This document shows positions 18,482-27,681 of a stretch of DNA of 64,000 bases, in pieces. Position 1 is the stretch's first letter; each line of letters begins with the position of its first letter. The DNA is from Saprospirales bacterium (GTDB taxonomy: Bacteria > Bacteroidota > Bacteroidia > Chitinophagales > Saprospiraceae): positions 558,001-622,000 of the forward strand of contig JADJTT010000002.1 of assembly GCA_016711045.1 (NCBI GenBank), read 5' to 3'. A program made the translations under genes and the position numbers. Below the pieces are notes generated by a model, which did not search any database, was not told where the DNA came from, and saw nothing but the letters and a program-made list of their open reading frames with translations.

Positions 18482-18528
18482 TAAACGCTAAACGATAAAC
18501 CCCGTAAGCGTTTATCGTTTAGCGTTTA
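18482..18528. repeat. A/T-rich palindrome between rpsU and xerC
   Basis: Arms 18482-18500 and 18510-18528 are perfect 19-bp reverse complements with a 9-nt loop, built from AAACG repeats. No T-run follows on the minus strand. It stands 31 nt behind the rpsU stop and could act as a 3'-end or attenuating hairpin. Confidence 0.75.
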
Positions 18529-18559
18529 ATACATAATTATAACACAGGAACAGCGCGAA

Positions 18560-18757
18560 TTAACCCTCTTGCTGCCCTCCGTATGTTTTCTGCTTGTACA
18601 CCGCCTTCAACACTTCGTGTCTCCGTTGTACGGAAGGCTTGGTAAATTGCTTGCGGCGGCGAAGTTCTTTCAGAATACCTGCTTTTTCGAATTTGCGCTT
18701 GTACTTCTTCAACGCCCTTTCAATCGACTCGCTTTCTTTTACATCGATGATCAACAT
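18560..18757 (-). CDS. rpsU: 30S ribosomal protein S21
   Basis: Small-subunit protein of 65 residues with the typical start MLIIDVKESESIERALKKYKRKFEKAGILKEL and a basic tail (RRRKQFTKPSVQRR). It binds near the 3' end of 16S rRNA. In Bacteroidota S21 takes part in sequestering the anti-Shine-Dalgarno, in keeping with the lack of clear Shine-Dalgarno sequences in this window (inference). Confidence 0.95.
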   Translation of the reverse strand: MLIIDVKESESIERALKKYKRKFEKAGILKELRRRKQFTKPSVQRRHEVLKAVYKQKTYGGQQEG

Positions 18758-18808
18758 AAAATGACCTGCTTAATGAATTAATTTTTTTGTTACTATTTTT
18801 AAGGAATG

Positions 18809-18839
18809 CAAAGGTAAATTATTCTTCCGAAATTTACAA
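18809..18839 (-). promoter_or_regulatory. Promoter of rpsU
   Basis: Minus strand: TTG (18837-18839), then 20 nt, then TACCTTTG (18809-18816), an exact match to the Bacteroidota promoter form. The predicted start near 18803 leaves a ~45-nt leader. Confidence 0.8.
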
Positions 18840-18884
18840 CGGCCTGGAAAGGTTTTACAAAGACTTCACCCAAACCACCCATTC

Positions 18885-19319
18885 ATGCAAAAGGAAAAAA
18901 AAGACAAGCACTTCATCCATAAACCCCACTATCCCGGGGGACTGGCAGCAATGCGCCAGCTTATCAAAGATAATCTCCGCTACCCGAAAGAAGCCTTGAC
19001 CCAAAAAGTGGAGGGCACCGTCGTCGTTAAATATGCCATCGACTACAAGGGCAACGTCGTCGACGGCAAAGTCATCGCCGGTATTGGCCACGGTTGTGAT
19101 GAAGAAGCGATCCGGCTGGTACACCTGTTCAAATTCGAAGTGCCCAAAAACAGGAAGTACCGCCTCCGCTTTCACAAAGATATTCACATCCACTTCCGCT
19201 TGCCAAAGCCCAAGCCACAAGTCCAGCAGCCAGCCGCAGTGACCTATACGGTGACGCCTGCGGCAAAGCCCGCTAAAAAACCGGCATCGACGGGGTATAC
19301 CATAAAATGGAATGGGTAA
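18885..19319 (+). CDS. TonB C-terminal-domain protein without visible membrane anchor
   Basis: A 144-residue protein dominated by a TonB C-terminal-like domain (residues ~15-105): YPGGLAAMRQLIKDNLRYP, then GTVVVKYAIDYKGNVVDGKVIAGIGHGCDEEAIRLV is the YP ... V.F.I...G...D..V..G.G..C..EA.R.V signature. The tail is rich in Pro, Lys and Ala. Classical TonB proteins carry an N-terminal membrane helix and a Pro-rich spacer; here there is neither a signal peptide nor a helix, so it cannot energise receptors alone unless partnered. Divergent from rpsU. Function unknown. Confidence 0.75.
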   Translation: MQKEKKDKHFIHKPHYPGGLAAMRQLIKDNLRYPKEALTQKVEGTVVVKYAIDYKGNVVDGKVIAGIGHGCDEEAIRLVHLFKFEVPKNRKYRLRFHKDIHIHFRLPKPKPQVQQPAAVTYTVTPAAKPAKKPASTGYTIKWNG

Positions 19320-19326
19320 AATGAGA

Positions 19327-19358
19327 AATGGGGCTGCCGGTTTCCCCGCAGCCCCATT
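19327..19358 (+). terminator. Hairpin after the TonB-domain gene
   Basis: An 11-bp stem (AATGGGGCTGC/GCAGCCCCATT) with a 10-nt loop begins 8 nt after the stop codon; the following tract (CTTGTG) is only weakly T-rich. It also lies 36 nt beyond the end of the convergent SusD gene. Confidence 0.7.
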
Positions 19359-19393
19359 CTTGTGTAGGATCTCAACAGGAGAAAAACTCCTGA

Positions 19394-20740
19394 TTAGTTA
19401 TCCCAGAATACTTTGTCGAACACCGTCGTACCTGAATACGGTGCATAGTTGGTAGCATTGTACAGACGCTCATCGCCCGGGTACGGGAAACGACGGGCGA
19501 TCTCTGTAGTTCCCGCAGCCGGTTGAAGGCTGGGGAAGCCCGTGCGACGCCAGTCGGCAAATGGTTCTAGTGTAGAATAACAAGCGATGTATTTGTGTGT
19601 CATGATCTTCTCCAGCGTGATGTTTCCAGCGGTGGCAGCTTCCTGCGCAAGGAACGCGGCATCATCGATGCCGATTTGCGCGAGGGAAGCGGCGATACCC
19701 GCATTGTAGGCATCAGCTGCAGCTTGCTTATTCGTCGGGAAAGAAGCCTCCGCTTCGATGAACTTGGCTTCTGCATACGTAGCAAATACAACCGGAGAAG
19801 CCGCGTCGCAGTAATAGTCACCCCAGCCGGAAGCGCCTACGTTAAATTCACCTGCGCCGGATCCGACGTAGTTACCATCTGCATCTTTTGCAGCGAAGTA
19901 AGGTAAACGCGGGTCGTTGATCGACTTCATCAGGTCGATGAAGAACTTACCCATCCGTTGGTCGTTGCGCTGGTCATCAAACTGAAACCAAGGATTCTGT
20001 TCGATCGCGCTGGTTCCGAAGGAAACCTTTGCGTTGCCGCTATTATCGGCAATACCACCCTCACTAAGAGCATTCAACGCACTTCCGTAATCACCCAGGT
20101 GCAGGTAGTTGCGGGCGAGGAGGGTATTGGCAAAAGCCGTCCACTTTCCTACATTCCCACCGAAGATCAGGTCATCCGTACCCGGCCGCAAGGTAGAAGC
20201 CGATTGGGCGAGATCCAGCTTAGCATCGCGAAGAAGCGCCTGGATCTGGTCGTACACACTGGCACCGGTGTCGTAAGCGGGCTTCAACTGGTCGGCGCCT
20301 TTCAGGGCGTCGGAAAACGGAACGTCGTTCCACAGGTCCACCACGTGGCCCATCAGGTAGGCCATCAACACACGGGCGACACCGCGGTAGTAGGGCGAAT
20401 CCGTTTCATCAGCTTTCTGGATCATAAACTGGAGGTCCGTCAGCGAACTGGCATAGATATTACCCCAGGCGTTGTTGATATCCTGTTCCCGTAGTTGGTA
20501 TACATCAAAACCGGTGGACTGGCGGTCGACGCCGGCGTGGTGTTGGGTCCACATGGCCACGGTGCGGCCCAGGTCCCCGCCCATTACATAGGCAATGGAG
20601 ACTTCCGCCTGCGGAAGCAGTAGATTGATGGGAACGTCAAGTGGGTTGTTCGGGTTGACATTCAACTCCGGATCGATGAAATTGCAGCTCCCCGCAACCA
20701 AGGCCAGAGATACCACAAAAATCTTAAACATATTTTTCAT
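19394..20740 (-). CDS. SusD/RagB-family outer-membrane lipoprotein
   Basis: Surface lipoprotein that caps its SusC partner and binds the imported nutrient. The 448 residues start with a lipoprotein signal (hydrophobic stretch, then a lipobox ending GSC near residue 19), followed by the TPR-rich SusD fold: N-terminal helices with MWTQHHAG, the YRGVARVLMAYLMGHVVDLWNDVPFSDAL stretch near 120, and a C-terminal EPFADWRRTGFPSLQP near 400 typical of SusD-like proteins. It lies 33 nt downstream of susC. No glycosidase, peptidase or regulator gene adjoins the pair, so the substrate cannot be read from context. Confidence 0.92.
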   Translation of the reverse strand: MKNMFKIFVVSLALVAGSCNFIDPELNVNPNNPLDVPINLLLPQAEVSIAYVMGGDLGRTVAMWTQHHAGVDRQSTGFDVYQLREQDINNAWGNIYASSLTDLQFMIQKADETDSPYYRGVARVLMAYLMGHVVDLWNDVPFSDALKGADQLKPAYDTGASVYDQIQALLRDAKLDLAQSASTLRPGTDDLIFGGNVGKWTAFANTLLARNYLHLGDYGSALNALSEGGIADNSGNAKVSFGTSAIEQNPWFQFDDQRNDQRMGKFFIDLMKSINDPRLPYFAAKDADGNYVGSGAGEFNVGASGWGDYYCDAASPVVFATYAEAKFIEAEASFPTNKQAAADAYNAGIAASLAQIGIDDAAFLAQEAATAGNITLEKIMTHKYIACYSTLEPFADWRRTGFPSLQPAAGTTEIARRFPYPGDERLYNATNYAPYSGTTVFDKVFWDN

Positions 20741-20773
20741 AGAAAATTGTCTTTTAGTTTGGTAATGGAAAAT

Positions 20774-23700
20774 TTAGAAACCAACCTGCACACCAACCAT
20801 GTAGCTCTTCGTGCCGGGCATGTTGAAATAATCCAGACCCTGTGCGTTGGAAGCGCCGTAGAGGTTTGTCTCCGGGTCAATACCCGTATACGGGGTGCTC
20901 AGGAACAGGTTTCTGCCCGTCAGGGTAATGGTCAGGTACGACATCTTGGCCTTGCTGATTACGCTCTTCGGCAAAGAGTAGCTCAGGGAAATGTCGCGCA
21001 GACGCACCCAGCTGGTTTCTTCTACGAAATCTTCGGTGTTGTTGCCGAAGAAGCCGTTTGCATTACCAAAAGCCAGCCAGTCTTGATCGAGCACTACTTC
21101 CTCCTTGTTCGCGCCGGTAGTTCTCGGAATTTCATAGGTAGACGGATCGCCGTCATGATCCCAGAATACGACGTTGCCTTCTGAATCCACTTCCGCAGCA
21201 TTGCCGCTGAAAACGGTCGTGGTACCGCGCAGGTCAGCTGTTTCCTGGTGGGTTCCGAAGTAGTACAAAGCGCCTTTCGTGCCGTTCCACATATACCCGC
21301 CTTGCTTGATATCGAGCAGTGCCGACAGGCTAAGGCCTTTGAAGGAGAAAGTGTTGCGAATACCCATCGTCCAGTCAGGAAGAGCCGATTGGTAGGGTTT
21401 TTCATTGTCATCAGCCAGCGGGAAGCCGTCCGGACCGATCACGCGGTTGCCGTCCGCATCATTATAGAATCCGAAGCCGAAGATCGTACCATATGGTACA
21501 CCCACAACGGCACGGGTGGAGGACCCAGTAAAGCCTCCCAGGAATACCTGATCAACGCCTTCAGCCAGTTCGAGCACATTGTTTTTGTTGCGGGAGAAGT
21601 TCACCATCAGATCCCAGTTGAAGTCTTTCGTGCGCACCGGCGTGACATTCAACATCAATTCGATACCCGTGTTCTCCAGGCGGCCGGAGTTCAGGTAGAT
21701 ATTGCCATAACCTGTGGAACTCGTAATCGGAGCCGGAAGGATAATGTCTTTCGACTGCGAGTTGTAGTAGGTAAAGTCTAATCCCAGGCGATTCCGGAAG
21801 AAGCGTAAGTCGAACCCGGCTTCCCAGGAGTCGCGGATCTCGGGACGCAGTTCAGGGTTCCCCAGGATGTCACTTTTGGTAAAGCCGGCCAGGCCTTTGA
21901 ACGGGAAGAGGATACCATCCGTCCATCCGTCAGCTACGCCGCCGGAGACAAAGTACGTATCGGTTCTGTAGGGCGTCGTACCCAAACCTACCCGGCCATA
22001 TGAGCCGCGCAACTTGGCGAAACTCAGCACATCGCTGCTCAGGCCCAATGCTTCCGACAATACAACGCTACCACCCAGGGAGTAGTAGAAGTATGGGTTG
22101 CTGGCTTCCGGCAACGACAAGTCGCTCTCGCCGCGGAGCGAACCGCTCAGATACAACCAGTTTTTAAAACCAACGTCAACCATTCCGAAGAAGCCCTGGT
22201 TGCGGCCGAGGGCGTTGCTGGCGGCGGTGAAAAGGCTGCTTGAGTTGGACAGGTCGTAGAAACGCGGGATGACCAGACCGTCGCCCTGGGAGTATAAGTT
22301 GTCGGTCTTGTTCTGACGGATATTGTGCCCCAGGATCACGCTCAGATCGAGGTTATCGCCCACATTGGGGGTAATCGTGGCGAGCAGGTCGCTGTTCCAG
22401 CGCTGCACAAAATATTGGTCTTCCAATACCCGGCCTGCAGGCAGTGCTGCCGAGTAGATGGCAAAATACTGCTTCCGGAAGTCGGAGTAGTAGTCCAAAC
22501 CCGGACGCCAGGAGAAGTTCAACCAGGACGTCGGGCTATAGCTAAAGTTGATACCGGCGATGATGCGGTTTACATTGTCATTGAGCGGGTTGTTATACGC
22601 CGTCCAGTAAGGGTTGTCGTATGCGCTCGAAGAGAAGCCGGAATTGGCAAGGCCGCGATAACCACGCGGTGTGCCGTTCGGGAATTCATATGCGGCGTCA
22701 AACCCATCATCCCCAACTGACAGCCCGTTGGAGTTGTCGAAGGTGGGGGTAGTACGCAACAGACCCAGCATTACACCAGAGGTGTTTGAACCCTGTTCGA
22801 TACGGGTACCACCTGACTTAATGTACTGAAAAGTAAGGCCGAGATTCACTTTGTTGCCGAGTTTGGTGTCGGCATTCACGCCGAGGTTCAACCGGGAGAA
22901 CGTGTTGTTGGGCACGATACCCGTTTCATCCGAGTAACCGGCAGAGAAACGAATGCTGGAATACTCATTGGCGGCAGAGATGGCGAGGTTGCTGTTCGAA
23001 CTCAAGCCGGTTTGATAAAACTTGTAGTGATCGTACGTTTCCACCGGGTTGTTGCTGGCAAACGGGCTGCTCTGGCCTACGATGTACCCATTCGGGTTGT
23101 AGTCGTAGATGCCGTCGCCGTTGCGGTCCTGGGCTGTGGAATAAACGTAGCTATCGTTCACATAGCGAAGGGTGTCGACCGACGGACCCCAGGAAAGTGC
23201 CTGGCGAGCTTCTGACCCGGCATAAACACCGTTTACGCCCTGCGCATAGCTGGTCTGAAGTTCCGGCAGTTTGTTCGCCTGGTTGAATGTCAGGTTGGAG
23301 CCAAACTCTACCTTGACTTTCTGGCCACCCTTGGCAGCCTTCTTACTGGTGATGAGGATAGCGCCGTTACCAGCCTGGCTTCCATAGAGCGCAGTAGCTG
23401 CAGCACCTTTCAGTACTGTCACCGACTCGATGTCGTTCTGGTTGATGTCGATGGCGCGGTTGGAGTAGGCCACAGAAGCCACCTCACTACCCGAGCGGAA
23501 CTGGGAGTTATCGATGGGTACCCCGTCGATAACGATAAGCGGCTGGTTATCGCGGTTGATCGTGTTCACCCCGCGAATGAGGAAGAACGACGATGCACCT
23601 GCCGTACCGGACGATCCCGTAACCTGCAGACCAGCCACCTTACCTGCCAACGACTGCACGAAGTTGTTTTCGTTCGCCTTTAACAGTTCGGTCGACTCGA

Positions 23701-24067
23701 CCTGCTGCACTGCATAACCAATCGACTTTTCTTCTTTGGTCACACCCAATGCAGTGACGATGGCTGCTTCAAGGGTTACCCCTTCTGCCAGCGTTACGTC
23801 AACCACATTGGAAGCACCCAATGTAATTTCCACCGTTTCGAAACCGGTGTAACTAAATACAAGCACGTTTGCGCCTTCAGGTACACGCACCGAATACGAG
23901 CCATCGATGTCGGAAACTGTACCGCTGGTGGTCCCTTTTACCAGCACGCTAGCGCCGATCAGGGCCTCCCCATTTTGGTCCGTAACCGATCCGGTCACAG
24001 TCCGTTGCGCAAGCATGGCGCCAATAGAGAACAGCACCAAGCCTAAGACGAGTGAGAGTTTTTTCAT
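20774..24067 (-). CDS. SusC/RagA-family TonB-dependent receptor
   Basis: Outer-membrane importer of 1097 residues. After a signal peptide (cleaved after ...GAMLA) comes the carboxypeptidase-regulatory-like domain (TVTGSVTDQNGEALIGASVLVKG), the plug domain (VQSLAGKVAGLQVTGSSGTAG and a FFLIRGVNTINRDNQPLIVIDGVPID stretch near 165), and the 22-strand barrel ending in an aromatic, KSYMVGVQVGF. All parts are intact. Together with SusD it forms a ligand-gated uptake complex energised by TonB. The promoter -7 box lies at 24113-24120. Confidence 0.94.
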   Translation of the reverse strand: MKKLSLVLGLVLFSIGAMLAQRTVTGSVTDQNGEALIGASVLVKGTTSGTVSDIDGSYSVRVPEGANVLVFSYTGFETVEITLGASNVVDVTLAEGVTLEAAIVTALGVTKEEKSIGYAVQQVESTELLKANENNFVQSLAGKVAGLQVTGSSGTAGASSFFLIRGVNTINRDNQPLIVIDGVPIDNSQFRSGSEVASVAYSNRAIDINQNDIESVTVLKGAAATALYGSQAGNGAILITSKKAAKGGQKVKVEFGSNLTFNQANKLPELQTSYAQGVNGVYAGSEARQALSWGPSVDTLRYVNDSYVYSTAQDRNGDGIYDYNPNGYIVGQSSPFASNNPVETYDHYKFYQTGLSSNSNLAISAANEYSSIRFSAGYSDETGIVPNNTFSRLNLGVNADTKLGNKVNLGLTFQYIKSGGTRIEQGSNTSGVMLGLLRTTPTFDNSNGLSVGDDGFDAAYEFPNGTPRGYRGLANSGFSSSAYDNPYWTAYNNPLNDNVNRIIAGINFSYSPTSWLNFSWRPGLDYYSDFRKQYFAIYSAALPAGRVLEDQYFVQRWNSDLLATITPNVGDNLDLSVILGHNIRQNKTDNLYSQGDGLVIPRFYDLSNSSSLFTAASNALGRNQGFFGMVDVGFKNWLYLSGSLRGESDLSLPEASNPYFYYSLGGSVVLSEALGLSSDVLSFAKLRGSYGRVGLGTTPYRTDTYFVSGGVADGWTDGILFPFKGLAGFTKSDILGNPELRPEIRDSWEAGFDLRFFRNRLGLDFTYYNSQSKDIILPAPITSSTGYGNIYLNSGRLENTGIELMLNVTPVRTKDFNWDLMVNFSRNKNNVLELAEGVDQVFLGGFTGSSTRAVVGVPYGTIFGFGFYNDADGNRVIGPDGFPLADDNEKPYQSALPDWTMGIRNTFSFKGLSLSALLDIKQGGYMWNGTKGALYYFGTHQETADLRGTTTVFSGNAAEVDSEGNVVFWDHDGDPSTYEIPRTTGANKEEVVLDQDWLAFGNANGFFGNNTEDFVEETSWVRLRDISLSYSLPKSVISKAKMSYLTITLTGRNLFLSTPYTGIDPETNLYGASNAQGLDYFNMPGTKSYMVGVQVGF

Positions 24068-24371
24068 ACTAATCCGATTTGATTATTGAATAAAAAGTGT
24101 TCTTACCGTGAGCAAATTTAGCACATTTTTCCAATTACTTAACCTTCTATTAACATACATCTAACCCCAAAACTCCTGAAAAACGTGCATTTTCTTTGTA
24201 TCTGGCTGATTTTCATCCGCTCTGATATTTGGGGAAAATCATTTCCAAAAAACCAAAACGAACAAATCATACCAAACCCTTATGCAAACGATCGGAGTGT
24301 TGAAAACGCTGTGCCTCCAATTGTGAGAAAAGCATTTTTTTTTCATCACGCCCATACCGTACCTTTGTCGA
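24068..24371. promoter_or_regulatory. Divergent intergenic region susC / histidine kinase
   Basis: About 300 A/T-rich bases without a credible gene. On the minus strand TAAATTTG (24113-24120) is a -7 box for susC with a ~40-nt leader. On the plus strand TACCTTTG (24360-24367) is a -7 box lying only 4 nt before the kinase ATG. I see no clear operator repeat. Confidence 0.6.
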
Positions 24372-25484
24372 ATGCGCCATAGCCCGAATCTCCTCAAAGA
24401 AAAGACCAAGCCGCCCCGTAAACTCCAGGCAACCCCCTGGTGGCGGGGGCTGTACTTCGTCGTGATCGCCTACCTCATCCTGGGCTTTACCTGGTGGGCC
24501 GTACTCCTTTATATAAAGAACCTCGATGCCTTCCAGGCTAAAACCGAGCTCCTTCGCTTCGGCATGCTCACCCAAGGCCTCTATGAAAATGAAACCCAAT
24601 TCGTCCAAACCCCAGCTTACCTTCTCCTGAAAAATAAATACCACCACCAGGAATGGATGATCTACGGCGAATCAGCGGTGTTTGTGGTCACCCTCATTAT
24701 CGGTGTCATCCTGATCAACCGGGGCTACCAGAAGGAAATGCGGGTAGCCCAACACCAGCGCAATTTCCTGCTCTCTATTACCCACGAACTCAAATCGCCA
24801 CTGGCCTCTATCCGCCTGGTACTTGAAACCCTTCTCAAAAGAGAATTGCCCCCCGACAAGATCCAATACATCAGCCAACGGGCCCTAAGCGAAACGGACC
24901 GACTTCACCGACTGGTCAACAATCTCTTGCTCTCCACCAGACTGGATACCGTATATACACCCGTGCTCGAACTGGTTAACCTCCCGAAACTCATCCGGGA
25001 AACCCTCACTACTTTTTCCGAAAACAACCCGGACGTCACCCTGAACCTATACGCAGATGAAGAGTTGATACTCTGGCAAGGGGATAAAGAAGGCCTCACC
25101 TCCGTCACACTCAATCTGCTGGAAAATGCCGTGAAATACGCAGAAGGAGACCCTAAAATCGAAATCAGACTCCGCGAAGAAGGTGAAAAGATTATCTGGA
25201 CAGTCGCCGATCAGGGCATCGGTATAGATGACAAGGAAAAGTCCTATATTTTTGGTAAATTTTACCGGGTAGGCAATGAAGATACCCGCAAGACCAAAGG
25301 CACCGGCCTTGGCCTGTATATCGTCCGGCAGATCGTGCGCGCGCATAGCGGCCGTATCACCGTGGCGGACAACCAGCCCCGGGGCACCGTGTTTGTTATT
25401 GAAATACCAAATAAAATCCAGCAGGATGGACCCGGTAGCGCCGGGTCCATCCTTCTAAAATTTTTTTTATGCGAATACTCCTAG
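24372..25484 (+). CDS. Sensor histidine kinase
   Basis: Membrane kinase (370 residues) of a two-component system. Two membrane helices (residues ~27-48 and ~97-117) bracket a short ~50-residue periplasmic segment. Next come the HisKA dimerisation domain with phospho-acceptor His in SITHELKSPLAS (near 138) and the ATPase domain with N-box LNLLENAVKYA, G1 DQGIGI, F-box FGKFYRV and G2 KGTGLGLYIV. The kinase fold ends at VIEIPNK; the last ~22 residues are encoded by a hairpin (25424-25452) and a T-rich run that overlaps the next gene. A TACCTTTG box 4 nt before the ATG suggests a leaderless mRNA. The signal sensed is unknown. Confidence 0.92.
   Translation: MRHSPNLLKEKTKPPRKLQATPWWRGLYFVVIAYLILGFTWWAVLLYIKNLDAFQAKTELLRFGMLTQGLYENETQFVQTPAYLLLKNKYHHQEWMIYGESAVFVVTLIIGVILINRGYQKEMRVAQHQRNFLLSITHELKSPLASIRLVLETLLKRELPPDKIQYISQRALSETDRLHRLVNNLLLSTRLDTVYTPVLELVNLPKLIRETLTTFSENNPDVTLNLYADEELILWQGDKEGLTSVTLNLLENAVKYAEGDPKIEIRLREEGEKIIWTVADQGIGIDDKEKSYIFGKFYRVGNEDTRKTKGTGLGLYIVRQIVRAHSGRITVADNQPRGTVFVIEIPNKIQQDGPGSAGSILLKFFLCEYS
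25424..25468 (+). terminator. Terminator-like hairpin inside the kinase 3' end, just before the regulator ATG
   Basis: A perfect 12-bp stem (GGATGGACCCGG/CCGGGTCCATCC, loop TAGCG) is followed by TTCTAAAA and T8, immediately before the response-regulator ATG at 25469. It has the shape of an intrinsic terminator, though the T-run begins 8 nt after the stem. It may reduce read-through from kinase to regulator or mark an RNA end. Confidence 0.6.
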
Positions 25485-26150
25485 TCGAAGATGAAGAAAG
25501 TTTGCGCGACCTCATCCAGTTAAACCTGGAAATGGAGGGCTATGAAGTAATAACTGCAAGCGACGGCCGCAAAGCACTCAAATATTCCAAAGAACAGCAT
25601 TTCGACCTTATGCTGCTCGATGTGATGCTTCCGGAAATGGATGGTTTTCAGCTTTGCGAACAGATCCGCCTCACCAATTATGAGGTGCCGATCATTTTCC
25701 TGACCGCCAAAGATACCCCGGCCGACCGGGTGGCTGGTCTTCGAAAAGGCGCCGACGATTACCTCACCAAGCCTTTCAACCTGGAGGAACTCCTCCTCCG
25801 TGTCAATAAACTCATTCAGCGCACGAGCCGCTCTCCGGAAAACGTCCCGGAAGAATTTCAGTTCGGCGGGAACAAAGTAAACTTCGCTACCTTTGAAGCT
25901 ATAGGTGTAAATGGCTCCTTCACCCTGACCAAAAAAGAGGCCATGCTGCTTAAACTCCTTACCGACCGCCGCAATGAAGTCGTCTCCCGCCAACAGATCC
26001 TGCAATCGGTCTGGGGCTACGATGTCTACCCTTCTACCCGCACCATCGATAATTTCATCCTCTCCTTCCGGAAATATTTTGAAGAAGACCCGAAAGAACC
26101 GAAGTACTTCTTCTCGGTTAGAGGGGTGGGGTATAAGTTTGTCAAGAGTG

Positions 26151-26158
<8 letters not shown>
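25469..26158 (+). CDS. OmpR/PhoB-family response regulator
   Basis: DNA-binding partner of the kinase, overlapping its 3' end by 16 nt. The 229 residues comprise a receiver domain (acidic VEDEE near residue 6, phospho-acceptor Asp in LMLLDVMLPEMDG near 51, Thr in FLTAKD near 80, Lys in DDYLTKPFN near 103) and a winged-helix output domain (residues ~130-229: FTLTKKEAMLLKLL, then SRQQILQSVWGYD and YPSTRTIDNFILSFRKYF, ending SVRGVGYKFV). Its last codons and stop lie in the left arm of the 80-bp palindrome. Confidence 0.95.
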
Positions 26159-26222
<64 letters not shown>

Positions 26223-26230
<8 letters not shown>

Positions 26231-26852
26231 TCATCCTTTTATAATCCAAAATATTCAACCGCTGATCACAGAAGGACACATCCGCTTCCACATTGGAAGC
26301 GACGATCAGCAATCGGTTTCCGGCGAGTTGGTCGACGAGTTGATGGTACCATTCCTGGCCCTGGGCATCGAGGTTGGTGCCGGGTTCGTCGAGGAGGATC
26401 AGGGAAGAATCGGAGCAAAGGGCAAGCGCCAGCTTCAGGCGTTGTTTCATCCCCGAGGAAAAATACCGGACTTGTTTATCCTTTTGTTGGGCAAAGGGGA
26501 GCAGGTTCAGCACATCCGTTCCGGTCCACCCGTGGAGAAATGGCTTAAAGCGTTCGTGAAACCGGATGGATTCCCACAAGGTGAATTCTTCGATCAAATC
26601 CACATAAGGAGCCGCCAGGCTGACTGAGCGATAGAGTGATTCCCTGGGAATAGGTCGGTCGCCTTCCAGATGGAGTATCTTTCCCCGGGAGAGGGATAGA
26701 AAGCCCGACAAGGTTTTCAGCAGCGTGGATTTGCCGGAGCCATTGGGGCCCAGCACAGCGTAACGGCCAGCGGCTTCAAAGGTGAAGTCGATCCGCCGAA
26801 AGACCCATTCCATGCGGTATCGCTTCCCGGCATTTTCCAGGCGGATAGTCAT
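26223..26852 (-). CDS. ABC transporter ATP-binding protein, degenerate Q- and H-loops
   Basis: A 209-residue ABC ATPase with Walker A GPNGSGKST (near residue 36), signature FSSGMKQRLKLALAL (near 132) and Walker B LILLDEP (near 155) followed by the D-loop NLD. The Q-loop position reads SLAAPYVDL without Gln, and the H-loop reads LLIVASNVEAD with Asn where the catalytic His normally stands. It overlaps lpxA by 4 nt (ATGA), so it is the last gene of the lipid A operon; no permease is adjacent. It may assist envelope lipid transport or be a regulatory ATPase; the partner is unknown. Confidence 0.85.
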
Positions 26853-27655
26853 GAATCGGATTTTCGGGAAGAAGACCTCAAGCCCCGCAAAAGCCCTCGG
26901 GTGGAGTGTCGCACAAAATGAAGGATCGCTTCCCGCTCGGGCGAAGGTTCCATCGAATCGATAATTTCCAGCGCCTGCTGGGTGTTTTTCCCTTTTACAA
27001 ACAGTACCCGGTAAATGTCCTGGATACGGTTGATCTGTTCAGGCGTAAACCCGCGACGTTTCAACCCTACCGAATTGACCCCGGCATAGGAGAGCGGTTC
27101 GCGAGCGGCTTTGATAAAAGGAGGCACATCTTTCCGGACGAGAGAGCCACCTCCCACCATTACGTGCTGGCCGATCTGGACAAATTGGTGGACCGCCACA
27201 AACCCTCCCAACACCACCCAGTCTCCCACTTCGATATGGCCGGCCAGGCCGACATTATTGGCCAGGATACAGTTGCGCCCGACAATGCAGTCGTGGGCTA
27301 CATGCACATAAGCCATCAGCAACGAGTGGTCGCCAATCCGGGTACGGTGGTTGGCTTTTGTGCCCCGGTTGAGGGTGCAATATTCCCGGATGGTAACGTG
27401 ATTGCCTATTTCAAGCGTAGATTCTTCCCCTTCGAACTTAAGGTCCTGTGGGATTGCACCTACAATTGCCCCGGGGAATATCCGACAGTTCGTACCGATC
27501 CGGGCGCCATCCATGATACAGGCGTTGGGGCCCACCCAGGTATTATCTCCGATCACCACATCTTTACCGATGGTGGCAAAGGGTTCAATTACCACATTCT
27601 TGCCAATTTTGGCATCGGGATGTATGTTGCGTAGTCCGTTCAGATTTAAATTCAT
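26849..27655 (-). CDS. lpxA: UDP-N-acetylglucosamine acyltransferase LpxA
   Basis: First enzyme of lipid A synthesis: transfers an R-3-hydroxyacyl chain from ACP to the 3-OH of UDP-GlcNAc. The 268 residues carry a left-handed parallel beta-helix of hexapeptide repeats (IHPDAKIGKNVVIEPFATIGKDVVIG...), the catalytic His in AYVHVAHDC (near 126) and the LpxA C-terminal helical domain (LKRRGFTPEQINRIQDIYRVLF). The start at 27655 gives the family N-terminus; an upstream start at 27763 would run into lpxC-fabZ. Confidence 0.95.
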   Translation of the reverse strand: MNLNLNGLRNIHPDAKIGKNVVIEPFATIGKDVVIGDNTWVGPNACIMDGARIGTNCRIFPGAIVGAIPQDLKFEGEESTLEIGNHVTIREYCTLNRGTKANHRTRIGDHSLLMAYVHVAHDCIVGRNCILANNVGLAGHIEVGDWVVLGGFVAVHQFVQIGQHVMVGGGSLVRKDVPPFIKAAREPLSYAGVNSVGLKRRGFTPEQINRIQDIYRVLFVKGKNTQQALEIIDSMEPSPEREAILHFVRHSTRGLLRGLRSSSRKSDS

Positions 27656-27681
27656 CGTCTCTTTTCTTTCCAAAAAAGCTG

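Noticed and set aside
18482..18528. The palindrome between rpsU and xerC considered as a dif or Xer recombination site
   Set aside because: A dif site has two 11-bp half-sites around a ~6-bp spacer; here the arms are 19 bp, A/T-rich and perfectly mirrored, and the words recur in other intergenic palindromes.
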